Assembly (NCBI GenBank): GCA_037576215.1
Contig: JBANDB010000002.1
Coordinates: 2,480,001 to 2,544,000 of the forward strand
Direction: 5' to 3'
DNA length: 64,000 nt
Source of the DNA: Armillaria gallica
Taxonomy: Eukaryota > Basidiomycota > Agaricomycetes > Agaricales > Physalacriaceae
This document shows, piece by piece, positions 10,440 to 20,882 of the stretch. The notes beneath the pieces are model-generated. The model did not search any database. It had not been told where the DNA came from and saw only the letters and a program-made list of their open reading frames with translations. How positions within the stretch are numbered: the first letter of the stretch is position 1; each line of letters starts with the position of its first letter. A program made the translations under genes and the position numbers.

Positions 10440-11226
10440 AGGGACACAGTCTGCCGTCTCGAAGATAAACCTACCATCAAGGATAATTTCAACGACTCAG
10501 ATTGGCTGAAAAATACCTCGTCGACTTACAAGTGTTTTCAGCACCGCTTGACGGCGCTCTCCCCAAGGATCTGATGAATTGTACTGGCCAAGAGTTTGGT
10601 CCCTGCAGCCTCCTCGTCTTCCGGTATGGTTGCTGGGGTTTCGGTCCCGGATCGAGTCTTGCTTGGGTTCATAACTTCATGACAAGCATTAAGAACCGGA
10701 GTGACGTGTGCTGAAAGCTCTACCCACAAGGTACACATAGGTAAGTAAAGACTTCGTCCGCCATCTGTGTGATACTCGAGAGATCGAGCGTGTTGTCCTC
10801 GTGAGTTGAAAAAAAGATATCTATCAAGTTTTCTGACACAGTATCTTCGGAGTTGCTTTCGTACAGTTGCAGAACTGAAACACCGTCATTTGTAAGCCCT
10901 AAGGGAGTCTAAAATGATGCCAACGTACCTAAATTGGAGGCGTCATGATGACATCTGCTGAAGTTGTTCCAGAATACCTGAGCCATACCCCAGCAGTCAA
11001 AACGTTCCAAAGACTCTCGTATGGTACGACTTAACAAGGTCGGAATGATAGCATTGAACTTGGCCGAGGTGTTCAATGACGGTTGCCGATATGTGCCAGC
11101 GGACCATACGCCAGTCTCTTCGACTTTGGCCAGAACATAGAGTGCGAGGTGTGCCATTCGCACTCCCTGAGTTTTTAGCCAAGGCTTATCGTACTCCATT
11201 TGTTGAGGATCTTCTTCTATCATCAT
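10440..11226 (-). CDS. Unrecognised gene, copy A (possibly partial)
   Basis: Starts with MMIEEDPQQMEYDKPWLKTQ and continues GVRMAHLALYVLAKVEETG. A GTACG donor near 10927 follows, then an exon reading VLQLYESNSEDTVSENLID and LSSITQMADEVFTY, then ACHEVMNPSKTRSGTETP. The helical, Leu-rich composition suggests a repeat-type scaffold, but I cannot name the family. It lies tail-side of F-box copy 1. A second copy in the opposite orientation sits at 16749-17556. Copy A is the better preserved of the two: copy B has lost about 10 bases after the EDTV codons and shifts frame. Both ends of the real gene are unclear. Confidence 0.4.
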
Positions 11227-11329
11227 GATCCACCTGTGGCAAAGAAGATAGATCGCGTAGAATAAATAGGGGCCACAATGAGAACTCGGACCGAAATCCG
11301 AGCCGCCTAGTTTACAATCGTAGACCTAA

Positions 11330-13083
11330 TTAATCTTCAGTCTCATCTTCGCTGTCTTGCGCAGGTTCTTTCTGCGTCGTCAAGATGAGCTCCAATCCCT
11401 CCGACCGATAAGTATCCAAAGCGGACAATATAGCCACACTCGACGCTTCGTTTTCGTTCAGATCGCCTTCGTCCGTCACCCAACATATATTGACGGACTT
11501 CAGGTGGTCAACCCCGAGCAAGCCCTTCTGTCGCGACTCCACCATAGCGACAAACTTTTGTGATGTAAATTCTATTTCTGCACTGAGGTGGAGACTGGAT
11601 AGCCGAGGCATAATGAAATCTTTGTTTGGTCTGACCATGAGTTCGTCTAAAGTCTGGTCGGTGATTGCATGGGGTCCAACATCAACAAGCTTCAGAACTC
11701 GAGAGTAGGCGTAGTTCGAAGAATGGACAGGAGGTCTTCTTCTGCGATGAGACCATTTTCGAATTCAAGAGTTGTTAAAGGACTCTGGGACACATTGATG
11801 GCGTGCCGGATGGATCTGAACGTGTCTTCAAAGTCTGGCCCAAAAGACCCCACCGAGCACTTTGCTTTGAAGACGGAGAGGGACGGTAGCAAGAGCCTGC
11901 TAAACAGCTGAGGAATAGCTTCACGACATGGCCATGATGTCAGTGTGAAGTGCTGGAGCTTTGTGCATGCGACCGGCTCAGCTTCAAACCCATCCGTGTA
12001 TGCTTCACAGACCAAATCGCAACTTGTCAAATTCGCCATCAATCTGAGGACTTTCAGGAACCTGTGGGGATCAGGTCCTGGAGTTTCGCTCTTGTGATAT
12101 ATATGAGAGATATTACAATGAGTGATCTGTGCCCACGGAATTGCAAACGATCCCCCTGGATCTTCGACATCTGTAAATGTCAAGTTGCGAAGTTTGGGTG
12201 CGTTGCAGACCAGTTTCAAATCGCTGTAATCGCTAATGCAGAAAGCATCCGTGCAGAGAATAGAAAGATTTCCAAGGGATGGCAGTGATAGTTTTAGCGG
12301 AGGAATGGCCGAGAGCATCCTTGCGGTCGTGCAAATGTGGAATTCGTGCAATCTCGTAGAAACCGTATAGAGTAGCAATTCGAGCGAAGAGGGGAGTTTC
12401 TCGTAGTCTGAATCTTCGCATATAGAGAGGGAGAGTGGGGACTGCTGGGAACGGGCCAACTGAAGACCGAGACGCCGAATGAGACTATATTCCCCTTCTG
12501 CAAAACCATGGTTGGTGATGAAAATGTTGAGGTAAGACCATAGCTCAGGGAAGGTGAGAGCCACGGTCCTCCAATGCCGTGAAACCAGCTCAATGGTCCA
12601 AAGCGAAGACTGAGGAGGGGTAAAATCCCACCAAAGGGCATCTCGGTCTGATTGCGTGAACTTGATGGGAAATTCGATTGTTTCGCAAAAGATCTGAGAT
12701 AGGACTTCGGAAGGAAGTCGCCGAACGGCACTTAGGAGATCCCTTTTCTCTTTCATTTCCACCAAAACTCGTTCACGTTCCCCACGGAGAGCAGCGATCG
12801 TCTCGTCAGCCTTTGCTATAAGGTTGACCATGTCTTGACGAAAAGCACTAAGGGCAGAGATGCGCAAATCTGTGACTGCGACACGCTCCTCGTGTTCTGA
12901 TATCATGCCTCGAATAGCATCAGCTTCGGTTGGTGATGGCTGGTCATTTGAGCGCATCAGACGCGTGAGATCCATAACTGCGAAAGAAGCATCCTCGGAG
13001 ACGGTGTTTTGAGGGAGAAAATGATGCTTCGGACACGAGCATCCTGTGCAGGGCATCCAATTCGAAGTAGACATTATATCCAA
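11330..13083 (-). pseudogene. F-box protein copy 1, frameshifted
   Basis: Same architecture as the intact copies at 14169-15917 and 18826-20583. An N-terminal Cys/His cluster (CTGCSCPKHH) is followed by a helical, probably coiled-coil stretch of about 60 residues, an F-box-like motif (RRLPSEVLSQIFCETIEF) and a long C-terminal region with LRR-like leucine spacing. Around 11692-11697 one base is missing compared with both paralogues (CTTCAGAACTCGAG against CTTCAAGACCTCGAG in copy 3). This creates a stop after 463 codons. The remaining ~100 codons continue in another frame from 11638 to 11330. A truncated protein without the last LRR segment could still be made. F-box proteins recruit substrates to SCF ubiquitin ligases (family knowledge). 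Confidence 0.8.
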
Positions 13084-14168
13084 TGATGGTACTGAAAGAA
13101 CCTCTTAGATACTATTCAGGAAAACACCTGCGACGTAGGGTTTCTCACCAGAAGCTGAACAACTGCAGGAAAGCTTGGATTAGAGACAAACAGCGAGACT
13201 CTGAATGCTGTGGAAGTGGTTGTCCTGGTTTGCCTTATCTGATGGTGAGGCGCAATCGCCGATACCGTCGCGGCGGCTGACTAATCGCACAGCCACCCAA
13301 AATGTGAAGTCCGCTTTTCGTGCTTTCCATGTCGACTCTTCAATATATTCCTCACTCCGTATTGCATCTCTACTCGTCAAACATCATTAATATAGATGTA
13401 TATATGCAAACTCGACCTCTAATAACTGTTGGGAATAGACGTCGGCAGGCACAAAGGACGTGATGGAGATGGCTCGAACGAACGTATATTGGTGGACAGA
13501 TACATAGGTGGTGGTGGTACGAAGCCAAGAAACGGTAGTGATCGATACGAAAATCAAAATAATGCAAAACAACAGACGGCTACGCCGTCGGCCCAGTGGC
13601 TGTGAAACCAACAATAACATTGGGGGCGTGTTTCGACGCGATTGTCACGGTAATGTCACGCATCTTTTTACAGTAATGTGACATGAAATTAAAGGTACAT
13701 TCTGGACTAATACACCCACAACTCAGCTTTGGTTTATAGAAAGAAAAATACCAGTAGACTAATACCTAGAACTTGGCCACAGCAAAATTTCGAAATTACT
13801 GGTGGATCCCCGATTTTGCATTGCTACAGAAGGGCATGAAGGCTCACATAAAAATCCATTTTGGCCAAATTTCATACAAAGATGCAAATATATTATTGTG
13901 ATGCTAATATATGCCGTAATTGGCCTGCCGGGCGACAGAATGTTTTTTTGCTATGAGAAGGCCATGGTAAATATATACAAGGGATTGTGCCTCACCACAG
14001 ATATTATCATCTGGCTCGCAGAAAATTTCTAGTCTCCCGGTCCGAAGAGCCGGTCTGTCGCACAGAATTGTGCCAAATATCATGTCGTCATATCTCCCTC
14101 GTTTCTCCTGACTCCGTACATGAATTGTAACAACATTTTTCAGAAATATATAACTGTGCACACAAAGT
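13084..14168. other. Spacer between F-box copies 1 and 2
   Basis: The first ~140 bases are homologous to the 5' flanks of the other F-box copies (15918-16050, 17795-17930, 20584-20710). The last ~60 bases (14108-14168) are nearly identical to 18770-18825, the 3' flank of copy 3. The AT-rich middle shows no gene. Confidence 0.6.
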
Positions 14169-15917
14169 TCAGTCTGAGTGTCGCTGTCTGGGATTTTTCT
14201 GCGTGGTCAAGACAAAGTCCATTCCCTCCGAACGATGCAGGTCCAAACTAGAAAGCACAACGATGTCCAACACCTCGTTTTCATCCGGATTGTCCTCATC
14301 AGTGAACCAACAAATGCTGACAGACTTCAGGCGGTCAACTCCAAGCGACACATTCTCAGCCCATCGCGACTCGACCATAGTAACAAACTTTCGGGGCGTG
14401 AATGTCATCTCTGTCCTAAGGTAGAGGCTGGATAGTCGGGGCACAAAGTTATCTTTGTTAGGTCTGACTGTGAGTTCGTCTAATGTCTGGTGAGTGATCG
14501 CGTTGGGACCAACATCGATGAGCTTCAAGAACTCTAGAGTCGGCGTAGTTCGAAGAATGGACAGGAGGTCTTCTTTTACGATGAGGCCGTTTTCGACTTG
14601 AAGAGTTGTTAGAGGGCTCTGGGACACATTGATGGCGTGCCGGATGGATCTGAACGTGTCTTCAGAGTCCGGCCTACAAGACCCCACCGAGCACTTTGCT
14701 TTGAAGACGGAGAGGGACGGTAACAAGAGCCTGCTAAACAATTGAGGAATAGTTTCATGACATGGCCATGATGTCAGTGTGAAGTTCTGAAGCTTTGTGC
14801 ATGCAACCCGCTCAGCATCTAATTCATCCGTGTATGCTTCACAGACCAAATCGCAACTTGTCAAATTCGGCATCAATCTGAGGACTTTGAGGAATCTGCC
14901 AGTGTCAGGTCCTGGATATTCTTCCAAGTGATATGCATGAGAGATGCTGCAACGAGTGATCTGTCCCCACGGTAATGTAAATGACTCTGCTGGGTCTTCA
15001 ATGTCTATGAATGTGAGATCGCGAAGCTTTGGTGCATTGTAGACCAGTTGCAAATCGCTGTAACCGCTAATCTCGACACCATCCCTGGAAAGGATGGATA
15101 GGATTTCAAGGGATGGTAGAAATAGTTTCAGTGAAGGAATCGCAGAGAACATCTCCGCGGTTATGCAAAGGTGTAATTCGCGCAATCTTGTTGAAAACGA
15201 AAACAGTAGCGATTCGAGTGAAGAGGGGAGTTTATCATATTCTGATTCTTCGTATATAGAGAGGGAGAGTGGAGACTGCTGGGAACGGGCCAACTGAAGT
15301 CCGAGACGCCGAATGAGTCCATATTCCCCTTCCATAAAGTCAAGGTCGGTGATGACAATGTTAACGTAGGACCATAGCTCGGGGGAGGTGAGAATCACGG
15401 ACCTCCAACGGCGTGAAACGAGTTCAATGGTCCAGAGCGAACACCTAACAGGTGCAAAATCCCACCAAAAAACGTCTCGGTCTGATTGTGTGACCTTGAT
15501 GGGAAATTCGATTGTTTCGCGAAATATCTGGAACAACATCTCCGAGGGAAGTCGTCGAACGGCGCTTAGAAGGCCCTTCTTCTCCTGTACCTCCACCAAA
15601 ACCCGTTCGCGCTCCCCACGGAGTGCAGCAATCATCTCGTCAGCCTTTGAGATAAGGTTGACCATGTCTTGACGAAAAGCACTAAGGGCAGAGATACGCA
15701 AATCTGTGGTTGCGACGCGCTCCTCGTGTTGGGATATCATTCCTCGAATAGCATCAGCTTCGGCTGGTAGTGGCTGGTCGTTCGAGTGCATTAGGCGTGT
15801 GAGATCCATAGTCATGAAAGAACTATTCTCAGAGACAGTGTTCTGAGGGGGGAAATGATGATTCGGACACGAGCATCCTGTGCAGGGCATCCAATTCGAA
15901 GCAGACATTATATCCAA
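14169..15917 (-). CDS. F-box protein copy 2, intact
   Basis: Single uninterrupted exon of 582 codons, unusual in this intron-rich window. Residues ~10-20 hold CTGCSCPNHH. Residues ~60-110 are helical and charged (RISALSAFRQDMVNLISKAD). An F-box-like segment RRLPSEMLFQIFRETIEF follows, then WTIELVSRRWRSVILTSPELW, typical of basidiomycete F-box proteins, and LRR-like repeats to the end. A second Met four codons in could be the true start. It lies 294 bp from, and divergent to, the broken DUF2461 copy at 16212, the same layout as copy 3 with the intact DUF2461 gene. Its role is probably substrate recognition in an SCF ubiquitin ligase; the target is unknown. Confidence 0.85.
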   Translation of the reverse strand: MDIMSASNWMPCTGCSCPNHHFPPQNTVSENSSFMTMDLTRLMHSNDQPLPAEADAIRGMISQHEERVATTDLRISALSAFRQDMVNLISKADEMIAALRGERERVLVEVQEKKGLLSAVRRLPSEMLFQIFRETIEFPIKVTQSDRDVFWWDFAPVRCSLWTIELVSRRWRSVILTSPELWSYVNIVITDLDFMEGEYGLIRRLGLQLARSQQSPLSLSIYEESEYDKLPSSLESLLFSFSTRLRELHLCITAEMFSAIPSLKLFLPSLEILSILSRDGVEISGYSDLQLVYNAPKLRDLTFIDIEDPAESFTLPWGQITRCSISHAYHLEEYPGPDTGRFLKVLRLMPNLTSCDLVCEAYTDELDAERVACTKLQNFTLTSWPCHETIPQLFSRLLLPSLSVFKAKCSVGSCRPDSEDTFRSIRHAINVSQSPLTTLQVENGLIVKEDLLSILRTTPTLEFLKLIDVGPNAITHQTLDELTVRPNKDNFVPRLSSLYLRTEMTFTPRKFVTMVESRWAENVSLGVDRLKSVSICWFTDEDNPDENEVLDIVVLSSLDLHRSEGMDFVLTTQKNPRQRHSD

Positions 15918-16211
15918 TTGTCACTGAAAGAATTACTCAAGTATTAGCTAGAAAAACATCTGCAACATAAGAGCCCTCACCAAAAGTAAAATAAGGGCAG
16001 GCAAGCTTGGTTTAGAGATAAACGGGGAGACTGAGTGTTGTGGACGTGGCGGTGGTGGTTTTGATGGTACTGATCAGTATCATGTAACGGCCAGGTGGTG
16101 GTACCGGCATACAAGATCCTAATTAGGTTCGGTTGAAGTGTTTGTTTATCTATTCGCAGGCAGACATACCGGTCCGAGACAGCCGAATCGTGTCTTACTC
16201 AGACAATCACC

Positions 16212-16748
16212 ATGGCTGCCAAAACGCGTACAACGAAGACGTCGACATCCCGTTCCTCAAAGAACCGTAAACCACCCCACGATTCAGGGGCATCAGACGT
16301 TGAAGAAACAGAGCCTCAGCGAAAGTCCAAGGAAACGAGCTCGAAAAGTCGATGACTCGGATGAGGAAGAATTCAACAGTGACGCGCTGGACGACGACGA
16401 GGATAACAAACCGAAGAAAAGGAAACGGAGCCCAAAGAAAAAGCGAAAAGCTGCAGACGACGACGAAGGGTCGGACTTGGAGCTTGAAGAGGGCCAGCAG
16501 ATCGTCGGTGTAGTCATTGATGCGCCAAAGACAGGGCAGGGTGCGTCGTCGTCTTTGATACCGCTGTCCACTGTTGACGCGTCCCCTTCAGTTCCCCCCG
16601 GTCAGGTTTCTCAGAATACCCTAGACTTTTTGGCACAGCTACAGAATCCAGAGTGCAATGACCGGGAATGGTGCGTCCGTTCTTATGGTTCTACTCCTAA
16701 ATGCTGATAATGAGCCTACCAGGTTCAAACTGTACGGTTGGTCGCGTG
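16212..16748 (+). pseudogene. Truncated, frameshifted copy of the DUF2461 gene
   Basis: Closely matches the 5' part of the gene at 20883, beginning MAAKTRTTKTSTSRSSKNRK. Two bases are missing near 16325 compared with the intact copy (AAGTCCAAG against AAGTCTCCAAG), so translation stops at 16353-16355 after 47 codons. The conserved remainder (ARKVDDSDEEEFNSDALDDD, then PKKKRK-type basic runs and NPECNDREW) is in another frame. Homology ends inside the second intron at about 16748, where sequence of the unrecognised gene copy B begins. The entire DUF2461 catalytic-type core is missing. Confidence 0.8.
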
Positions 16749-17556
16749 GTTCTCATTGTGGCCCCTATTTATTCCACTTTGCGACATCATCTCATTCCAG
16801 GTGGATCGTGATGATAGAAGAACAAATGGACTACGATAAACCTTGGCCAGAATCTCAAGGAGTACGAATGGCACACCTCGCACTCTATGTTCTAGCCAAA
16901 GTCGAAGAGACTGGTGTATGGAATGTCTGGTCCGCTAGCACATATCGGCAACCATCATTGAACACCTCAGCCAAGTTCAACGCTATCATTCCGACCTTGT
17001 TAAGTCGTACCATACGAGAATCTTTGGAACTTTTTGACTGCTGGGGCATGGCCCAGGTATTCTGGAACAACTTCAGTAGGTGCCATCATGACGCCTCCAG
17101 TTTAGGTACGTTGGCGTTATTTTAGACTCGCTTAGGGCTTGCAAATTACGGTGTTCCAGTTCTGCAACTGTACGAAAGCGGCTCTGAGAATACTGTTGAT
17201 AGATATCTTTCTCGCAACTCACGAGGACAGCACGCTCGATCTCTCGAGTATCACACAGATGGCGGATGATGTCTTTACACACTTATGTGTACCTTGTGGG
17301 TACAACTTTCGACATACGTTTCTCCGGTTCTTAATGCTTGTCATGAAGTTATGAACCCAGGCAAGACTCGATCTGGAACCGAAACCCCAGCAACCATACC
17401 GGAAGATGAGGAGGCTGCAGGGACCAAACTCTTGGCTGAGCACGACTCATCAGATCCTTGGGGACAGTGCCGTCTAGCGGTCCTAAAATCGCTTGTAAGT
17501 CGGAGGTATTTTGTAGCCAGTCCAAGTCGTTGAAATTATCCTTGATGGTAGGTTTA
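16749..17556 (+). pseudogene. Unrecognised gene, copy B (fragment)
   Basis: An inverted, diverged copy of 10440-11300. It reads MIEEQMDYDKPWPESQ and GVRMAHLALYVLAKVEETG, then an exon VLQLYESGSENTVDRY that shifts frame relative to copy A because about 10 bases are lost, then ACHEVMNPGKTRSGTETP. It is fused upstream to a DUF2461 fragment and downstream to an F-box 5' end at 17556/17557. With neither its own start region nor its end, it is very unlikely to be functional. Confidence 0.65.
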
Positions 17557-17794
17557 AAGCACTAAGGGCAGAGATGCGCAAACCTGTGGTTGCGACGCGC
17601 TCCTCGTGTTGGGATATCATGCCTCGAATGGCATCAGCTTCGGCTGGTAATGGCTGGTCGTTCGAGCGCATCAGATGCGTGAGATCCATGGTCATGGAAG
17701 AACTATCCTCGGAGACAGCGTTTTGTGGGGGAAAATGATGGTTCGGACACGAGCATCCTGTGCAGGGCATCCAATTCGAAGTAGACATATCCAA
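17557..17794 (-). pseudogene. F-box gene 5' fragment
   Basis: Codes for about 79 N-terminal residues of the F-box family (CTGCSCPNHHFPPQNAVSED, then AEADAIRGMISQHEERVATT), and homology stops at ISALSA. Past that point the frame runs into unrelated sequence. It retains the family's 5' flank up to about 17930. The F-box motif itself is absent. Confidence 0.75.
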
Positions 17795-18825
17795 TTGCCA
17801 CTGAAAGAATTGCCCAAATATTAGCTAGAAAAACATCTGCGACGTAAGGTTTCTCACCAGAAACTGAATAAGTGGGAAAGCTCGACTTGGAGACAAACAG
17901 GGAGACGCGGAGTGCTGTTGAAGTGGTACCTGGTCACCGTGTCGGTTTAACTTAGTGGTGTCTGGCTCGCAAAAAAATTATGGCCTACTGGCCTCTGCCT
18001 TTTTCGCAAGAATAGCGCAAATCGGGAGCTTGAAAAACAAGCTCCCATCACATACATTAATAATAACATTGCGGGGTGCGATAGCCTACGTACGTACAGT
18101 ACAAGTACAATACATGAAATGTAATCAAGGGTGAGGAGGGCGGGCGACGAAAAAATGGATGGTAAAGTGGTTTTCTGGCTCCCAGGATTAACGGACTGAG
18201 AGACTATGGTAAAACAATCTACACTTGATGTTAACCTATGAAAAGATGAGGGTAGAGGCGAAGCCTCACCAGGCGCACAAGATATGATTAAAAGCTCGTA
18301 AAATAGATAAATAGGCAAAGCCTGTGCAGCCTGGCATTGGAGAAACCTTGTATAAGCATGTGAATGGGCGAGCGAGCGATGCTCTGCTCACCTTGGATCG
18401 CGGCGCGAAGGATGGAGAGAAGTAAGACAACTGCCCACGACGCTGCAGAGGCCTACGAAAACGCTCCTTACCCTTGGAACCCGCGTTTACGACGATCCTC
18501 AGGAGCCGGGCCGTACGCAAAACACACTCGGTGTCTCGATTCCTCAAATCGAAAGAACTGTAACCCCCCCACTGTTATTGGTACCCTTGATATTTTGGCC
18601 AAGGGTTACAGTATTCCACCCGGTTAAGTTCTTCGTTTTTTATGTCGAAATGTCCTTGTACGAATAAAAGCAAGTAGTAAGAAAAGTGCATAAATAGGTG
18701 TCATATATGAAAGATAATATGTTGTCATATTTCTTGTAATTGCTGCTGGCTCTCCTTGTCCCCCCTGACTCCGTACATGAATTGTAACAACATTTTTCAG
18801 AAATATATAACTGTGCACACAAAGT
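17795..18825. other. Spacer, no supported gene
   Basis: Bases 17795-17930 are the duplicated F-box 5' flank and 18770-18825 the duplicated 3' flank. The 840 bp between look like unrelated inserted sequence. I found no terminal repeats or target-site duplication that would define an element. Confidence 0.4.
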
Positions 18826-20583
18826 TCAGTCTGAGTGTCGCTGTCTGGGATTTTTCTGCGTGGTCAAGACAAATTCCATTCCCTCCGAACGATGCAGGTC
18901 CAAACTAGAAAGCACAACGATGTCCAACGCCTCGTTTTCATCCGGATTGTCCTCATCAGTGAACCAACAAATGCTGACAGACTTCAGGCGGTCAACTCCG
19001 AGCGACACATTCTCAGCCCATCGCGACTCGACCATAGTAACAAACTTTTGGGGTGTGAATGTCATCTCTGTCCTAAGGTAGAGGCTGGATAGTCGGGGCA
19101 CAAAGTTATCTTTGTTAGGTCTGACTGTGAGTTCGTCTAATGTCTGGTCGGTGGTCGCGTTGGGACCAACATCGATGAGCTTCAAGACCTCGAGAGTAGG
19201 TGTAGTTCGAAGGATGGAGAAGAGGTCTTCTTCTGCGATGAGGCCGTTTTCGACTTCCAGAGTTGTTAGAGGGCTCCGGGACACATTGATGGCGTGCCGG
19301 ATGGATCTAAAAGTGTCTTCGGGGTCTGGCATGATATCCCCCACGGAGAACTTTGCTTTGAAGACGGAGAGGGATGGTAACAAGAGCCTGTTAAACAGCT
19401 GGGGAATAGCTTCACGACATGGCCACGATGTCAGTGTGAAGTCGTGAAGCTTTGTGCATGCAACCCGCTCATTTTCTAATTCATATATTGAGTGTGCTTC
19501 ACAGACCAAGTCGCAACTTGTCAAATTCGCCATCAATTTGAGGACATTGAGGAATCTGCTAGTGTCAGGTCCTGGGAGTTCTTTCTTGTCGGACGCACAA
19601 GAGATGCTACAACGAGTGATCTGCGCCCACGGAATTGCAAATGACTGTGCTGGGCTTTCAACGTCTATGAATGTGATGTCGCGAAGCTTGGGTGCATTGC
19701 AGACCAGTTGCAAATCGTCGTAACGGCTGATGCATACAGCATTTGTGCAAATAATGGAAAGAATTTCAAGGGATGGCAACGATAATTTTAGCGAAGGGAT
19801 GGTAGAGAACATCTGTGCAGTCATGCAAAGATGTAGCTCGCGCAATCTCGGCGAAACCGAAAAAAGTAGCAATCCAAGTGAAGAGGGTAGTTTCTTGTAG
19901 TTTGGATAGTCGCTATCACATATAGAGAGGGAAAGGAAGGACTGCTGAGAACGGGCCAACTGGAAACCGAGACGCCGAATGAGACTATATTCCCCCTCTG
20001 CAAAACCGTCTTTGGTTATCATAATGTTAACGTAGGACCATAGCTCGGGGAAGGTGAGAACCACGGTCCTCCAATAGCGTGAAACCAGCTCAATGGCCCA
20101 AAGTGAACACCGAGCAGGAGAAAAATTCCACCATAAGACGTCTCGGTCTGATTGCGTGAACTTGATGGGAAATTCGATTGTTTCGCGAAAGATCTGAAAT
20201 AGGACTTCGGAAGGAAATCGCCGAACGGCACTTAAGAGATCCCTTTTCTCTTTTATTTCCACCAAAACTCGTTCACGTTCCCCACGGAGAGCAGCGATCG
20301 TCTCGTCAGCCTTTGCTATAAGGTTGACCATGTCTTGACGAAAAGTACTAAGGGCAGAGATGCGCAAATCTGTGGCTGCGACGCTCTCCTCGTGTTGTGA
20401 TATCATGCCTCGAATAGCATCAGCTTCGGTTGGTGATGGCTGGTCATTCGAGCGCATTAGATGCATGAGATTCGTGGTCATGGAAGAACTATCCTCGGAG
20501 ACAGCGTTTTGAGGGGGAAAATGATGGTTCGGACACGAGCATTCTGTGCAGGGCATCCAGTTCAAAGTAGACATTATATCCAA
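18826..20583 (-). CDS. F-box protein copy 3, intact
   Basis: Single exon, 585 codons. The order of parts is as in copy 2: Cys/His cluster (CTECSCPNHH), charged helical stretch ending ALRGERERVLVEIKEKRD, F-box-like RRFPSEVLFQIFRETIEF, then WAIELVSRYWRTVVLTFPELW and LRR-like repeats. The last ~100 residues are almost the same as in copy 2 (for example TVRPNKDNFVPRLSSLYLRT), while the middle is more diverged. That suggests recent gene conversion or selection acting unevenly. The gene is divergent to the intact DUF2461 gene, with 299 bp between the two starts, so they may share a promoter region. The ubiquitin-ligase role is inferred from the family. Confidence 0.85.
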   Translation of the reverse strand: MDIMSTLNWMPCTECSCPNHHFPPQNAVSEDSSSMTTNLMHLMRSNDQPSPTEADAIRGMISQHEESVAATDLRISALSTFRQDMVNLIAKADETIAALRGERERVLVEIKEKRDLLSAVRRFPSEVLFQIFRETIEFPIKFTQSDRDVLWWNFSPARCSLWAIELVSRYWRTVVLTFPELWSYVNIMITKDGFAEGEYSLIRRLGFQLARSQQSFLSLSICDSDYPNYKKLPSSLGLLLFSVSPRLRELHLCMTAQMFSTIPSLKLSLPSLEILSIICTNAVCISRYDDLQLVCNAPKLRDITFIDVESPAQSFAIPWAQITRCSISCASDKKELPGPDTSRFLNVLKLMANLTSCDLVCEAHSIYELENERVACTKLHDFTLTSWPCREAIPQLFNRLLLPSLSVFKAKFSVGDIMPDPEDTFRSIRHAINVSRSPLTTLEVENGLIAEEDLFSILRTTPTLEVLKLIDVGPNATTDQTLDELTVRPNKDNFVPRLSSLYLRTEMTFTPQKFVTMVESRWAENVSLGVDRLKSVSICWFTDEDNPDENEALDIVVLSSLDLHRSEGMEFVLTTQKNPRQRHSD

Positions 20584-20737
20584 TTGCCACTGAAAGAATC
20601 GCCCAAATATTAGCTAGAAAAACATCTGCAACATAGAGGCCTGTACCAGAAGCTGAATAACTCGACTTAGAGATAAACACAGAGACGCTGAGGGTTGTGG
20701 AAACGGTGGAAGTGGTAAGTACTGCAGCTGGCAGAAG

Positions 20738-20760
20738 GTGTGGTGTGGTGTGGTGTGTGT
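20738..20760. repeat. TGTGG microsatellite
   Basis: A short run of GTGTG/TGTGG units lies between the divergent F-box copy 3 and DUF2461 starts. It is absent from the equivalent spacer of copy 2 at 15918-16211. Confidence 0.6.
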
Positions 20761-20882
20761 ACCGGCACAAGGTCCCAATCAGGAACGGCCTTCCGGTTAA
20801 CAGTCAAGTTGTGTTTGTTTGTTCAGAGACGCTGACCTACCGGTCCGAAAGAGCCGGACCGTGTCTTACTCAGACAATCACC

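Noticed and set aside
16138..16707. ORF starting upstream of the DUF2461-like ATG
   Set aside because: Its first part is leader sequence in the wrong frame; only the part after the two-base deletion is homologous, so this is a shifted pseudogene, not a new gene.
17947..18547. Possible solo LTR or membrane-protein ORF
   Set aside because: No matching terminal repeats, no target-site duplication, and the ORF is hydrophobic by composition only.
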